A stretch of 45,330 bases of DNA from a virus. The stretch is from IMG/VR virus record IMGVR_UViG_3300005529_000237, positions 1-45,330 of that record. The stretch is one strand, 5' to 3'. The position numbers and the translations under genes were made by a program. The notes under the pieces were generated by a model. That model saw only the letters and a program-made list of their open reading frames with translations. It searched no databases and was not told the DNA's origin. Numbering within the stretch: position 1 is the first letter of the stretch; the number at the start of each line of letters is the position of its first letter. Below are positions 1 through 8,951 of this stretch, piece by piece.

Positions 1-30
1 GAGTCGCATCGAGCAATTACCCTGCGACTT
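1..30. repeat. 30-bp terminal direct repeat, left copy (circular contig overlap)
   Basis: Bases 1-30 are identical to 45301-45330. The coding frame passes through the join without a shift or stop. This is most simply an assembly overlap showing a circular or circularly permuted genome of about 45,300 bp, and not a packaged terminal repeat, because 30 bp equals a plausible k-mer overlap. Confidence 0.9.
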
Positions 31-3000
31 CGACTACGTTTTCCTTTCCACTTGCCGTTGGGGCCGGAGACGGAATTCTGGTTTGCATCGCACTGGAGCA
101 ATCCAGCCTCGTATCGGTCTCCGACAATATCGGGAGCACCTATCAGCTCATTTCCAGCGTTGGAGGCGTGAGCGGGACCGGGATTGACTTGTTCGTTTAT
201 CTGGCAACCAGCGTTGCCGGTGGGCGCGTGACCGTAAACGTGCAAACAGCGGTAGCGGGCGGCCCAGGCGGCCAAGCATGCACGATTGCGTGTCACGACA
301 TGACCGGGCTTGCTTCTGGATTGCCGATCGACCAAAGCGGTACAGCGGCATTCGGGGCGCAGACCATCGGGGAGCCTACCGGGACATTCAACACCGGAAC
401 GATCAGCACGGCCAATGCGAACGACTGGATCTTTACCTTTGCATTCAGCCAAGCCGGACCGCCGACCTCTCATCCCTCGCTGGGGCCGCCTGATTCCTTT
501 ACCAGCATTACAAACGGAAGCTCAACCGATCCGATTGGCGCGCTGTATCTGATTTCGACGGCATTGGAGCAGGTCAGCGCGACAGGAACATTTACGCCGA
601 CCTGGAGTACCAGGAGAATCCTAGTTGCTGGCGGCATCACCATCGGCTTGATGCTGACTCCGGCAACGCCGCCAACGCCGCCAACGAATTACTGGACCCA
701 GCTTACCTATACCTGCATGACTGAAGTTCCGGTGGACTGGATCGGTTCGATCATCACCGTGACTGGATTCGTGGGGGCCGGATCGGACGTAGCCAATATC
801 AGCGGGAACATTTCGGAGATTGACGGCGACAAATTCATAATCGACTTCACCACATCCGAATTCGTGAGCATTTCGCTGGCCAGCATGTTCGCTACCGGTA
901 CCGTTTCCTCCGGAGGCGGCAATTACATGGTGCGCCATAACAACTTCGTCACCGCCTATATTGGCCCCACGCTTCCCGATTCGGCATTTCTTGATCCTGG
1001 CTTCTGGATTTCCGTTCTGAATGCCGATAACTCATTGCTCAACGGCGATTCTTGGGAAGTGGCTTCCTTTTCCCGCGACAGCAACGGGCTTGTGACCATC
1101 ACTATCGGGACGCAGCTCACGAATCTACCTGTTGGCGCAAGCCTCTATGTAGACATGAGCGCGGAAATTATCACCGGAACGGCCACGGCGACCGTTGGCG
1201 ATCCCACGTTGATTATTACCGGAGGTCCGCCAGCCGATCAAAGTTGGGTTGGGCAACCGCTCACCTTTTCGGGCAATAACTACATCGTCGCCTCGGTGCA
1301 ATCAACGGGCGTCATCACCTTGACCGTTGGCGTGATCTCGGGAACTAGCGGCACGTTCGATTTGACGATCAATTTCTTCACGGCTGGCTACATCACCGTT
1401 AAGCAAGTCATTTCAGCCACCAGCGGCACTACCACTTTCACATTCGACACGCTGAATACGACGCCGATCAGCACAAACGCTAATGGAGGCGTCTATCAGA
1501 CGTGGAGTCCGCAATTCGGCACCTACGGAAATGCGGCGCAGATCACAAACGTCGGATTCGATCCCATTGCCGGATGGTTCTTTCAATTCTTCCAGCTTGG
1601 CCCCGATTATGCGCTCGTTGGAGGATTGCCGAATGCGCCTCTGGCGCGTGTGCAAGCGCAGGCAGCAGCAGGGCCGCGCAGCGCCGTGGTGATGTTCAAG
1701 TCCTTGGACGGAGCGATTACCGCGCCATCGGTTCCTGTGAGCCTGGCCGTGTCGGGCGGCACGAGCTTGATTCAGGCATCGAATATCCCGATTGGCCCTC
1801 CCGGCACCGCGCAGCGCATTATCGCGTTTACGCCGGCCAACGGTGCCAATTTCTATTACATTTCGCCGGTGACGGTTCCGCAGGTGGGCGCGTCGGCTCC
1901 GGTGACCGCAACCGGGACCATCATTGACGACAACGTGACGACTTCACAGGTGCTCGACTTCTCCGATACGCAACTGGTATCGGCAACGCAAATCGACATT
2001 GCCGGAAATAATCTGTTCAACCAGGTCGTACTCGCACCGTGTCTGGGCGTGATCGAGTATCAGGGGCGGCTCGGTTGGTGGGGCGAGATCAACAACGTAA
2101 AAAACTTCGTCAATATGGGATTCGATGGCGGCTTCATTGCGCCAGCCGGGGCGCTTGCGGTCACCAACGGAAGTTCGACGGCGACGTGGGTATCGGGGCA
2201 GAAGTTTTCGGCCGGATGGGTTGGCGCCGAGATCATCATTGCCGGGGCGATCTTCACCGTTTCCGGCGTGGTGGACGCGAATACGCTCACACTCAACGCG
2301 ACGTATACGGGAACGTCAAATACCTACCCGTTCACGGTAATCAGCACGTCTACCGCGCTGCCGCCGGGCTGGGACGCTTCGCAAGGTGATGGCAAAGGCA
2401 GCTTGACCGGGTATCCGTCCGAATCGCCTTATTTTGGATTCTCCTACGTGCTCCAGGGAGGATTCAACTGCCTGATTCAGCAAGGATGCGTGACCGACGC
2501 CTACGGCGCGCAGATCCTCAAACCTTCGACGCAATATACGATTCGTTTCCAGGCTGGCTACACCGGTAGCGCGCCGGGCGGCGCGGTGATTGTGGATATT
2601 TTCTCGCCATCGCAAGGCGTGCTCGCCTCTTCCAGTTTCCCGGTAGTCAATATGGCGAGCACGGGAAAGACGTGGCAGGCCGCGGAACTTTCCAACGTCA
2701 TGCCCGCGAGCATTCCGTCCGATGCGGTCTTGCGGCTCTACGGCTCGAATATCCCGGTGGGCGCTTCGGGCTTTACCGTCACCGTTGACGAACTGGAAGT
2801 GATTTACACCAATCAGCCCGTATCGTTCGATCAGATGCGCCTGAGCTATTTTCAGAATCCGTTTGGATACGATTCGATCACCGGAATTCTTTCGGTAGAT
2901 CCCGCCGAATCGCTGACGGCGACATTCGAGCAGCGCGGCTACCTGTACATCCTCTCGGATATTGGCCTGTTCCAGTCGCAGAACAACGGACAGGAGCCGG

Positions 3001-3983
3001 TAGATTGGCCGGTGATTCGCTATGCGTCGGCATGCGGGTGTTCGGGGCCGAATGCGATTGAAACCACCGAGGATATCGCCTATTGGGCGGGCCGCTACGG
3101 CGGGCGCGGATTCAACGGCGATCCAAGCTGCAAGAAGATCACGCAGGAACTTGCGCCCACTTGGGAATCCATCAACTGGAACGCGCAGACAACCATGTGG
3201 GTCAAGAATGACCCGGTAAATCGCGCCATCTATTTCGGAATTCCGACTGGCAGCGCGGCAACTCCCAACGTGATGCTCCAGATGAGCTATCGGCTTGCGG
3301 ACGCCGCGTTCAACGTGCCTGATCCGATTCACGTCTCGCAGTTTTCGGGTCGCATGATCTGCACCGACTTGGGGCGGCGCTGGTCGCCGTGGCAGTTGCC
3401 CATCAATTGCGCCGATATGTGCACGCGGCAGCTTCCCAACGGCCTCGCGCGCACGCTGGTTGTGGGTGGGGGCAATGGCCTGGCGCCGGGGACGGCCGGA
3501 TTCGGAAATCTGTACACGTTTGACACGACGAATTACCCGCCAACCAGTCCGCAATCGGAGACGTGGAATTGCACCGATGACGACTACGGCAAGATCAACA
3601 GCTATTACGTGACGTACTTCTTCTTCTCGCCCGACGTGGAGCAAAACCCGTTGCTCTCGCTGCACCGCAAGCTGTTCAACTATCTGGCGGTCCATGCGAC
3701 CGGCGTAGGTTCGCTCAAGATCACGCCGCTGATTGATTCGCTTGTGCAGCCCGCCAATTCGATCAAGGGCGGCTTGCTGCCGTTGCCCGCCGTGCCGCTT
3801 TCGCTGACGGACCCGAATTTCGACATCGAATGGCATCCGATCATCCGGGGTAACCGCGTGGCGTGGAAGGTGCAGCCGGTGGCGACCGAGGGAATCGCCC
3901 AGGCAATGGCTGTGACGCATTTCATTGTGAGCGGACGGCGCGAGATGATCTTCCCCTTGCGCGGGACCGTTTTCGGATACTGA
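1..3983 (+). CDS. Tail hub / packaged-DNA-stabilisation-like protein, C-terminal part (gene split by the window ends)
   Basis: The frame is already open at base 3. It continues the gene that starts at 44655, giving one protein of about 1542 aa across the circular junction. The N-terminal part has a GGVFTRP segment typical of podoviral hub proteins of the P22 gp10 / beta-propeller type. The middle (about 1-2.3 kb) holds repeated beta modules of the form 'W-V-G-x-x-(I/L)-x-(I/F)-x-G'. A jelly-roll, CBM-like domain lies near 2.35-2.8 kb, and the end (about 2.9-3.98 kb) is rich in Trp/Tyr strands consistent with propeller blades. There is no signal peptide, unlike the fibre genes just upstream. 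It follows the fibres and precedes the ejection-type genes, which fits a tail-hub role. The gp10-like assignment is by eye and moderate. A GTG at 168 is internal and is not the start. Confidence 0.6.
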   Translation, partial: VASSNYPATSTTFSFPLAVGAGDGILVCIALEQSSLVSVSDNIGSTYQLISSVGGVSGTGIDLFVYLATSVAGGRVTVNVQTAVAGGPGGQACTIACHDMTGLASGLPIDQSGTAAFGAQTIGEPTGTFNTGTISTANANDWIFTFAFSQAGPPTSHPSLGPPDSFTSITNGSSTDPIGALYLISTALEQVSATGTFTPTWSTRRILVAGGITIGLMLTPATPPTPPTNYWTQLTYTCMTEVPVDWIGSIITVTGFVGAGSDVANISGNISEIDGDKFIIDFTTSEFVSISLASMFATGTVSSGGGNYMVRHNNFVTAYIGPTLPDSAFLDPGFWISVLNADNSLLNGDSWEVASFSRDSNGLVTITIGTQLTNLPVGASLYVDMSAEIITGTATATVGDPTLIITGGPPADQSWVGQPLTFSGNNYIVASVQSTGVITLTVGVISGTSGTFDLTINFFTAGYITVKQVISATSGTTTFTFDTLNTTPISTNANGGVYQTWSPQFGTYGNAAQITNVGFDPIAGWFFQFFQLGPDYALVGGLPNAPLARVQAQAAAGPRSAVVMFKSLDGAITAPSVPVSLAVSGGTSLIQASNIPIGPPGTAQRIIAFTPANGANFYYISPVTVPQVGASAPVTATGTIIDDNVTTSQVLDFSDTQLVSATQIDIAGNNLFNQVVLAPCLGVIEYQGRLGWWGEINNVKNFVNMGFDGGFIAPAGALAVTNGSSTATWVSGQKFSAGWVGAEIIIAGAIFTVSGVVDANTLTLNATYTGTSNTYPFTVISTSTALPPGWDASQGDGKGSLTGYPSESPYFGFSYVLQGGFNCLIQQGCVTDAYGAQILKPSTQYTIRFQAGYTGSAPGGAVIVDIFSPSQGVLASSSFPVVNMASTGKTWQAAELSNVMPASIPSDAVLRLYGSNIPVGASGFTVTVDELEVIYTNQPVSFDQMRLSYFQNPFGYDSITGILSVDPAESLTATFEQRGYLYILSDIGLFQSQNNGQEPVDWPVIRYASACGCSGPNAIETTEDIAYWAGRYGGRGFNGDPSCKKITQELAPTWESINWNAQTTMWVKNDPVNRAIYFGIPTGSAATPNVMLQMSYRLADAAFNVPDPIHVSQFSGRMICTDLGRRWSPWQLPINCADMCTRQLPNGLARTLVVGGGNGLAPGTAGFGNLYTFDTTNYPPTSPQSETWNCTDDDYGKINSYYVTYFFFSPDVEQNPLLSLHRKLFNYLAVHATGVGSLKITPLIDSLVQPANSIKGGLLPLPAVPLSLTDPNFDIEWHPIIRGNRVAWKVQPVATEGIAQAMAVTHFIVSGRREMIFPLRGTVFGY

Positions 3984-3989
3984 GGATCT

Positions 3990-4175
3990 ATGTCAACCGG
4001 ATCAATTCCCTATCGCAATCAGAATTACCTGCGCACCACAAAAGACCCGGTGAAGGGCCATCTGGTCGCAGAGGATTTCGACGCGGTGCAAAACACCGTC
4101 ACGAGTCACGATCAGAGAATCGCGCTGCTGGAATCCAAGATTGCCGCGCTGCTGGCGGCCCAAAAGGGCAAATAA
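3990..4175 (+). CDS. Small coiled-coil virion-region protein, 61 aa
   Basis: Function not recognised. The ATG has an upstream AGGA and starts 7 bases after the hub gene's stop. The N-terminal half is polar. The C-terminal half (from about residue 33) is a heptad-like helix with Leu/Ile spacing (HDQRIALLESKIAALLAAQ), suggesting oligomerisation. Its place between the hub and the ejection-type genes suggests a small virion or assembly component, by position only. Confidence 0.6.
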   Translation: MSTGSIPYRNQNYLRTTKDPVKGHLVAEDFDAVQNTVTSHDQRIALLESKIAALLAAQKGK

Positions 4176-4185
4176 AGTTATATTG

Positions 4186-4593
4186 ATGAAATGGCGCAGA
4201 ACAACGAAAAAGGACATTCCCGCGATCCGCGAGCTGTGGGAACAGGCCGGTTACGGGTTCGATTTCCCCGATCTGCGCAGCGAGCATCTGATTTCGTCTT
4301 GGGTGGCCCTGGAAGGCGGCAAAATCGTGCTGTGGACCGGGGCGATGCAGATTCCCGAGATCGTCGCAATCATAGATCCCGAATGGGGCAGCCCGCACCG
4401 CCGCGTGAAGCTCATGGCCAGTTTGCACCGCCCTGTGGCCGAGGATTGCCGCGCCAAGGGACACGAACGCGCGTTTTGCAACATCGACCCGCAATTTTGC
4501 CGTTTCTGGAAGCGGCTTGAGCGGCTTGGCTGGATCAAGTCGTGGGAGACCATGTGGATTACCGCCGGACGGATTTTAGGGGCGAAAAAGTGA
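4186..4593 (+). CDS. GNAT-fold acetyltransferase-like protein, 135 aa
   Basis: Starts at ATG 4186. An in-frame TTG at 4141 lies inside the previous gene and is less likely. The N-terminus reads RRTTKKDIPAIRELWEQAG, the usual first strand and helix of GNAT proteins. Later come a central beta region with IVAIIDPEWG and a C-terminal helix ending CRFWKRLERLGW, where GNAT proteins carry the N-x-x-x-x-x-F-Y-x-K-x-G-F type segment. A clear acetyl-CoA pyrophosphate loop is not obvious, so activity is uncertain. Small GNAT-like proteins are common among podoviral virion genes. The next gene starts within its stop (GTGA), so the two are coupled. Confidence 0.6.
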   Translation: MKWRRTTKKDIPAIRELWEQAGYGFDFPDLRSEHLISSWVALEGGKIVLWTGAMQIPEIVAIIDPEWGSPHRRVKLMASLHRPVAEDCRAKGHERAFCNIDPQFCRFWKRLERLGWIKSWETMWITAGRILGAKK

Positions 4594-5219
4594 CATACGC
4601 TGAATTTGACGCATGGCTTCTGGAGCAGGCGCGCGCGCTGCCCGTCCCGATGAACAAGGGCGGAACGCAGCAGGCGCAGCAGAACATCAATACCGCGAAC
4701 GCGCAGAATAGCCAGCTTTTCGGTGAGAGCCAGGCCGAGCAGAACACCATTCTCCCGTTTTTGCAGCAGGAGATGACCAATCCGCAGGGATTCGGCCAGA
4801 CCGGCGTAAACGAGATGCTGACGGCCGGCGGCGAGGCGACATCGGGCGCGGTTGGCGCGGGCAACGAGGCAGCCAACCTGCGGGCCTCGCGGCTGGGCAA
4901 TCCATCCTCGACGGCCTCCATAATCGACGCTGTGGCACGTAGCGGCGCCGCACAGCAATCCAAGAACGCTTTGGGTGTAGATCAGGCCAACTTGCAGGAA
5001 AAGCTCAAGCAGCAGCAGGCAGGGGCCGCAGGCATCGAGAATATCGGAAACACGGACCTGAAAGCCGCGCTGGATTCGCTGGGACTGAGCAATCAGGCGG
5101 TGGGCGACTATACGAACGCTTATAAGGCGTCGAATCCGCTCAATTACATCGCGCCGATCATTGGCGGTCTGGGAAGCCTCGGCAAAGGCATAGGAGCAGC
5201 GGCTGGGGCATTCATCTAA
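4590..5219 (+). CDS. Putative internal virion / DNA-ejection protein, 209 aa
   Basis: GTG 4590 overlaps the preceding TGA by four bases. The protein is rich in Ala, Gln, Asn and Gly. It has a long helical QQAQQNINTANAQNSQ-type region, a second Gln-rich helix near residue 130 and a glycine-zipper-like hydrophobic end (IIGGLGSLGKGIGAAAGAF). This composition matches small podoviral ejection proteins such as T7 gp14 or P22 gp7, though no specific homology can be shown by eye. Its stop overlaps the next start (TAATG). The role is inferred from composition and from its position after the hub gene. Confidence 0.55.
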   Translation: MTYAEFDAWLLEQARALPVPMNKGGTQQAQQNINTANAQNSQLFGESQAEQNTILPFLQQEMTNPQGFGQTGVNEMLTAGGEATSGAVGAGNEAANLRASRLGNPSSTASIIDAVARSGAAQQSKNALGVDQANLQEKLKQQQAGAAGIENIGNTDLKAALDSLGLSNQAVGDYTNAYKASNPLNYIAPIIGGLGSLGKGIGAAAGAFI

Positions 5220-6865
5220 TGGCGACTGACGACACCACACAGGTACAGGACACCGAGGAAGAGAAGAAGCAGCCCTACGGACCGCCCGAGGACAAGGCAT
5301 ACGAGGCGGCGATTACGCCGATGCCCGCGCCTTCGATACAGTCGGCAGCCCAACAAGCTCCTGCGGCTAATCCCCCAACGATCACTGCGCCTATGGCGGC
5401 ACCATCACCCGTCACTGGCGCGGTGGCCGCAGGTCCGCTATCACCTGGGGAGGCCGCAATCCATCGCCTGTCGGGCGTCCAGCAGCAGAATCCGTTTGCC
5501 GTGCTGATGGCGCGCTCCGAGAACATCAGCAACCCATTCCTGCGCGTGCTGGCCAAGGCGGGCGGCGTGGCCGGGGCGGGCCTGGAGGGATTGTCCAAGG
5601 ATTATCCTGCCATCGAGCAGGAACGCATTGCAGAGGCGAATCAGCCTGGGGAGGCTGCGGCGCGCGCGGCGCAAACCGAGGCTACCACAGCCCATACCGC
5701 CGGGGAGAAGGCCCAGACTGCTGCGCTCCAAGAGGAAGCACCTGTGAAGCTGGCAGGCGAGAAGGCGACCACGGCCAAGACAGAAGCCGAAACCGCCATG
5801 ATGGGACGGCCTACGCTTCTGACCGGCGCCGACGACATTCAGATTGTGGGGCAAGGAACTCCGCAAGAACAGCGGTTCGATCGCTACAAGAACCCGGATG
5901 GCTCGACGCAATGGGTTCCCGAGGGGCAAGCTCCGGTTTGGCCTCCCCAGCAGTCCGCAGCAGGACAGCCGGCGGCAGGCGGTGGCACGGGTGGTGCTCC
6001 CGCTCCCGCGGCTGGTCCGGCCGGGCCCCAAGTTCCCGCCGCCGGGCCGCGCCCTGGGGCGCTTCCAGCGGGAGCAACGCGCATTCCCGCGCCGGTTACG
6101 CCCGCCGAACAGGCTGAACTTGCGCCGGTAGGTGCGGAAGCCGAACAGTACAACAAGCGCATTGCCTATGCCGTGGGAGACAAAGCCGCTGACTTTCAGG
6201 TTACGCCGCAGACGCCGCGAAAGCAGGCCGATGCAATAGAGGCTCAGGCCAAGAGTCAAGGAACGTTGGACGTTTCACAGGCCAATAGTAAGCGCGAAGC
6301 CAATACGGCAGCCGCGAATCTGGCGCGCCAGCCTGATGCGAGGCTGGACCGGAGTTATCAGTTCAATGCCACGCAATTAGACAAGGAACGCGTTCCCATC
6401 GAAGCCATGATGGGTAAAATCAGCGCGGCCACAACCAATGTGAACCTCAAATCCCCGCAGGCGGATGCCTTGCTGGCGCCGGAGATCCTTTCTATCGCAG
6501 CGGGCGGTGCGGGATCAGGTCTGCGCATGAATGAAGCTGAGATTTCCCGCATCGTCGGAGGCGCAACGCAGTGGACGCAATTGCAAACCGCGCTGAACAA
6601 ATGGAGTACCGATCCAGGCCATGCGACTTTTACTCCTGAGCAACGTGGCCAGATGGCCCAGATTCTCGATGCAGCCAAGGTAAAGGGTCAACAGAAGATG
6701 GCCGTAATCGAGTATGGCGAACAAGCGTTGAACGACGCCACGGACGTGTCACAGCATCGCTCGACGGTAGCCAATACGCGCAAGATGCTTGACGCGGTGG
6801 ACAACGGTAAAACCATTGAACGCAACAAGAAAACAGGGGAGTTGAGAATTGCCCCAGGACAATGA
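5219..6865 (+). CDS. Ala/Pro-rich putative ejection or internal virion protein, 548 aa
   Basis: ATG 5219 overlaps the previous stop by one base. Residues 1-80 are acidic then Pro/Ala-rich. Residues about 140-195 form an Ala/Glu/Thr helix (AARAAQTEATTAHTAGEKAQTAALQ), a likely coiled coil. A Pro/Gly/Ala linker spans about 240-300, and the last 250 residues look globular and helical. Low-complexity linkers between helical parts are typical of proteins that unfold to exit through the portal. It is the middle gene of a three-gene overlapping set (4590-8195) resembling the gp14/15/16 triplet of podoviruses in layout. No enzymatic motif was seen. Confidence 0.5.
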   Translation: MATDDTTQVQDTEEEKKQPYGPPEDKAYEAAITPMPAPSIQSAAQQAPAANPPTITAPMAAPSPVTGAVAAGPLSPGEAAIHRLSGVQQQNPFAVLMARSENISNPFLRVLAKAGGVAGAGLEGLSKDYPAIEQERIAEANQPGEAAARAAQTEATTAHTAGEKAQTAALQEEAPVKLAGEKATTAKTEAETAMMGRPTLLTGADDIQIVGQGTPQEQRFDRYKNPDGSTQWVPEGQAPVWPPQQSAAGQPAAGGGTGGAPAPAAGPAGPQVPAAGPRPGALPAGATRIPAPVTPAEQAELAPVGAEAEQYNKRIAYAVGDKAADFQVTPQTPRKQADAIEAQAKSQGTLDVSQANSKREANTAAANLARQPDARLDRSYQFNATQLDKERVPIEAMMGKISAATTNVNLKSPQADALLAPEILSIAAGGAGSGLRMNEAEISRIVGGATQWTQLQTALNKWSTDPGHATFTPEQRGQMAQILDAAKVKGQQKMAVIEYGEQALNDATDVSQHRSTVANTRKMLDAVDNGKTIERNKKTGELRIAPGQ

Positions 6866-8195
6866 TTGGGAGCCTATCTCTGGCCCTCAAGCAGCTTCTT
6901 CTACCGCCGTCGCTGATGGCGATTGGGAACCTGTAGCGAAGCCTGCACCAACGCCTCCGCCCGCCGCTCCGCGCGCATCCGGTCCTGCCATTGTGCAGCG
7001 TCACAATCCTCTCTACCGCACTTACGCGAATGCCACTCCGCAGAGTCGCCAACAAATCACCGATAAGGGTTTACCTGCACTTGAGGGCGTGGCTGTCGCT
7101 GCACCCTTGGCTATGACGGGAGTGGCCGCAATCGAAGCCCCTCTTGCAACTGCGGGAAGCGTGGCCGGAGGATACCTCGGTCAGAAGGCCGGCGGCGCAG
7201 TGGGTGGAGACGTGGGAAGCCTTGTCGGACACCCCGAAGTCGGGCGCACCATAGGCAAGATCGCGGGAGGTTTGGCTGGAGGGATTTACGGCGGCAGTGA
7301 AGCCGAACCCGCATTGAAACGTCTCGGCGTGCCGATTCCTGAATGGATGCGACCTGCGGCACTTCCAGCGGGAGCGATTCGTGCTCCTGTGGCTGGCCCC
7401 GAGGCTGGTCCGCAATTGAGTCCTGTATCTGTCCCTATGGCTGGCCCCGCCGCAGCCCAAGCAATTGATCCAGAAGTTCCACACGCACCAGTGGAAGGAC
7501 CAGTGGCAGGACCTGCGGCAGCGCAGGCCTATGCGCCCCTGCAAAGCTCCCCGCCCAGCGCGGCCGGCACGCGCGAGGTTACTGGACTGCGAAGCTCGCC
7601 GGAACAGGGCATCATTGCGCCGCGCACGCCTGAGCGTATCGCTGGAGATCGCACGCTTCCCCCGGCACCCGGACCGGCCGGTCCGACCGTGGAAGCGCCA
7701 GGCGAAGCCTATCCCGCCGCCGCGCCGCCCAAGACGACCAAGCAAGCCGTAACCGACATTGTGAATCAGGCTTACGGCGTGAAGCCGTTGGAGCCGAACG
7801 TGCCGCTGCGCGAGACAATCCCGGCCGCTGGTCCTACTCCTGAGCCGCAAGCCATTCCCGCGCCGGCCGGAGAACAGGAGCCGATGGTGTCTGAGCTTGC
7901 CAAGAAGTACCCGAACAAGGCCGTGCGCCAGATGGTGCACGTGCAGGGCGAGAATATGGTGAACGCGGTAGGCGACAATCCTGAGCTAATGCGTCAGATT
8001 CATGATCTGACGGCGGTAGACATTCGCCAGGCGCTTATCAACAGCGGCGAGGATATGGGGCAGACGCCGGTTACGAGTTCGAAGTTTGCCGGTCCAAAGA
8101 TCACGCGGCAGGAGGGATTTGACCGTCTGCTGGCGAAGGGGCTGACTCCGGCTGAGATTGTGAAGCTAGCGAAATCTTCCGAAGCCCCAAAATAG
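6849..8195 (+). CDS. Putative ejection protein with DWE repeats and glycine-zipper membrane segment, 448 aa
   Basis: Start chosen at TTG 6849, preceded by GGGGAG and overlapping the upstream gene by 17 bases. Two DWEP(I/V) motifs stand near residues 6 and 25, a pattern common in podoviral ejection proteins. Residues about 75-150 are a Gly/Ala membrane-like stretch (GSVAGGYLGQKAGGAVGG). After it come Pro/Ala/Gly-rich repeats (PVAGPAAAQ and similar) and a C-terminal helical domain of about 100 residues. A role in opening the host envelope during DNA entry is inferred. The last 95 bases overlap, tail to tail, the GroES-like gene on the other strand. Confidence 0.55.
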   Translation: MPQDNDWEPISGPQAASSTAVADGDWEPVAKPAPTPPPAAPRASGPAIVQRHNPLYRTYANATPQSRQQITDKGLPALEGVAVAAPLAMTGVAAIEAPLATAGSVAGGYLGQKAGGAVGGDVGSLVGHPEVGRTIGKIAGGLAGGIYGGSEAEPALKRLGVPIPEWMRPAALPAGAIRAPVAGPEAGPQLSPVSVPMAGPAAAQAIDPEVPHAPVEGPVAGPAAAQAYAPLQSSPPSAAGTREVTGLRSSPEQGIIAPRTPERIAGDRTLPPAPGPAGPTVEAPGEAYPAAAPPKTTKQAVTDIVNQAYGVKPLEPNVPLRETIPAAGPTPEPQAIPAPAGEQEPMVSELAKKYPNKAVRQMVHVQGENMVNAVGDNPELMRQIHDLTAVDIRQALINSGEDMGQTPVTSSKFAGPKITRQEGFDRLLAKGLTPAEIVKLAKSSEAPK

Positions 8196-8748
8196 CGTCT
8201 CGCTCATTCAGGATCAGGTATTCGCGCTCAATTCCGTCTTCATCAACCAGCCGAATCTCCGCGCCGTGGCTGGCGAACTTGTCAAAGAGCACCAGCTTTC
8301 CTTTTTGAACTTTCCTCACATCAGGGCCGACTTCCTTGACGTAGCCAATGTCGCTTTTGGCGCGCAGCGAATCCGGCAGTACAAGCGTGCTTGAATGCTC
8401 GCGCTCGACACGCTGCACAAGGATGGTTTCTCCAAAGGGTTCGCCTTCGTAACCGACTTGGGGCGAGATAGCAAATTCTAGAACTTCTCGTCCGGTCGGA
8501 GATTCAGCCCATGTTTTCATAACCGCAAGCTCTTCCGCGTGAATCGCAATAGGCTCCAAATTCGGTAATGGTTCAAACCGCGCCACCATCCCCGTCAACT
8601 CGCGGTATCGCTCCATCGTGATTCCGTACTTCTCCATCACGTAGGGAGCGTTCTGCACCTTCAAATCCTGTTCGAGTTCCGATTGCCCTGTGGCTTGCGT
8701 GAAAGTGGCACTGCGCTTTCCCGATGCGAGATCATCACCCTTGCTCAT
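8101..8748 (-). CDS. GroES-like co-chaperonin with long N-terminal extension, 215 aa
   Basis: Residues 105-190 match a GroES barrel: GETILVQRVERE opening, a mobile loop carrying the hydrophobic tripeptide L122-V123-L124, G-x-V-x-x-V-G-P, a K-G-K-L-V-L-F strand and the EREYLILNERDAILGL close. Residues 1-104 are an extension with no counterpart in the roughly 97-aa bacterial GroES, and the last 25 residues are a Pro/Ser/Ala tail. Start chosen at 8748: it has AAAGGA seven bases upstream and its ATGA overlaps the stop of the 68-aa gene. An in-frame ATG at 8820 would add 24 residues. It is third in an operon after GroEL and presumably caps that GroEL ring. Its 3' end overlaps the plus-strand ejection gene by 95 bp. 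Confidence 0.85.
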   Translation of the reverse strand: MSKGDDLASGKRSATFTQATGQSELEQDLKVQNAPYVMEKYGITMERYRELTGMVARFEPLPNLEPIAIHAEELAVMKTWAESPTGREVLEFAISPQVGYEGEPFGETILVQRVEREHSSTLVLPDSLRAKSDIGYVKEVGPDVRKVQKGKLVLFDKFASHGAEIRLVDEDGIEREYLILNERDAILGLRKISLASQSQPESAPSPADGQIPPAA

Positions 8749-8951
8749 TTTTGATCCTTTGGTCGAATTGGTACTCGGCACTTCGTCTTGGAAATTGGTT
8801 GAGATTCTTGAGTCAGGCATCCCCTCAAAAGACGTATGAATTGCTCGTCATCCGACTCTATCGTGAGAATTCCCCAATCCGAATCGGTATTCCCATAATC
8901 GGCGGTTATGCGAACAGGTCTGCTAGATTCGACCATGAAACCTGCGCCCAT
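8745..8951 (-). CDS. Small protein between GroEL and GroES genes, 68 aa
   Basis: Not recognised. The ATG directly follows the GroEL stop (TAA|ATG) and has a strong GGGGAGGG ribosome site inside the end of GroEL. Its TGA overlaps the GroES-like ATG. These couplings on both sides make it very likely translated. The sequence opens with mixed beta-type residues, has an acidic centre (ESDDEQFIRLLRG) and a basic C-terminus (PIRPKDQK). No signal, transmembrane segment or zinc motif is present. Position suggests a chaperonin-associated or substrate-adaptor role, which is inference only. Confidence 0.7.
   Translation of the reverse strand: MGAGFMVESSRPVRITADYGNTDSDWGILTIESDDEQFIRLLRGCLTQESQPISKTKCRVPIRPKDQK

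Noticed and set aside
1-30. 30-bp end repeat as a packaged terminal redundancy or att site
   Set aside because: Length matches an assembly k-mer overlap and it lies inside a coding sequence with continuous frame. No integrase is present.
2316-3920. 534-codon open frame on the minus strand
   Set aside because: Antisense shadow of the GC-rich hub gene. Its translation is Arg/His/Ala-rich without motifs, and the plus frame is the coherent protein.
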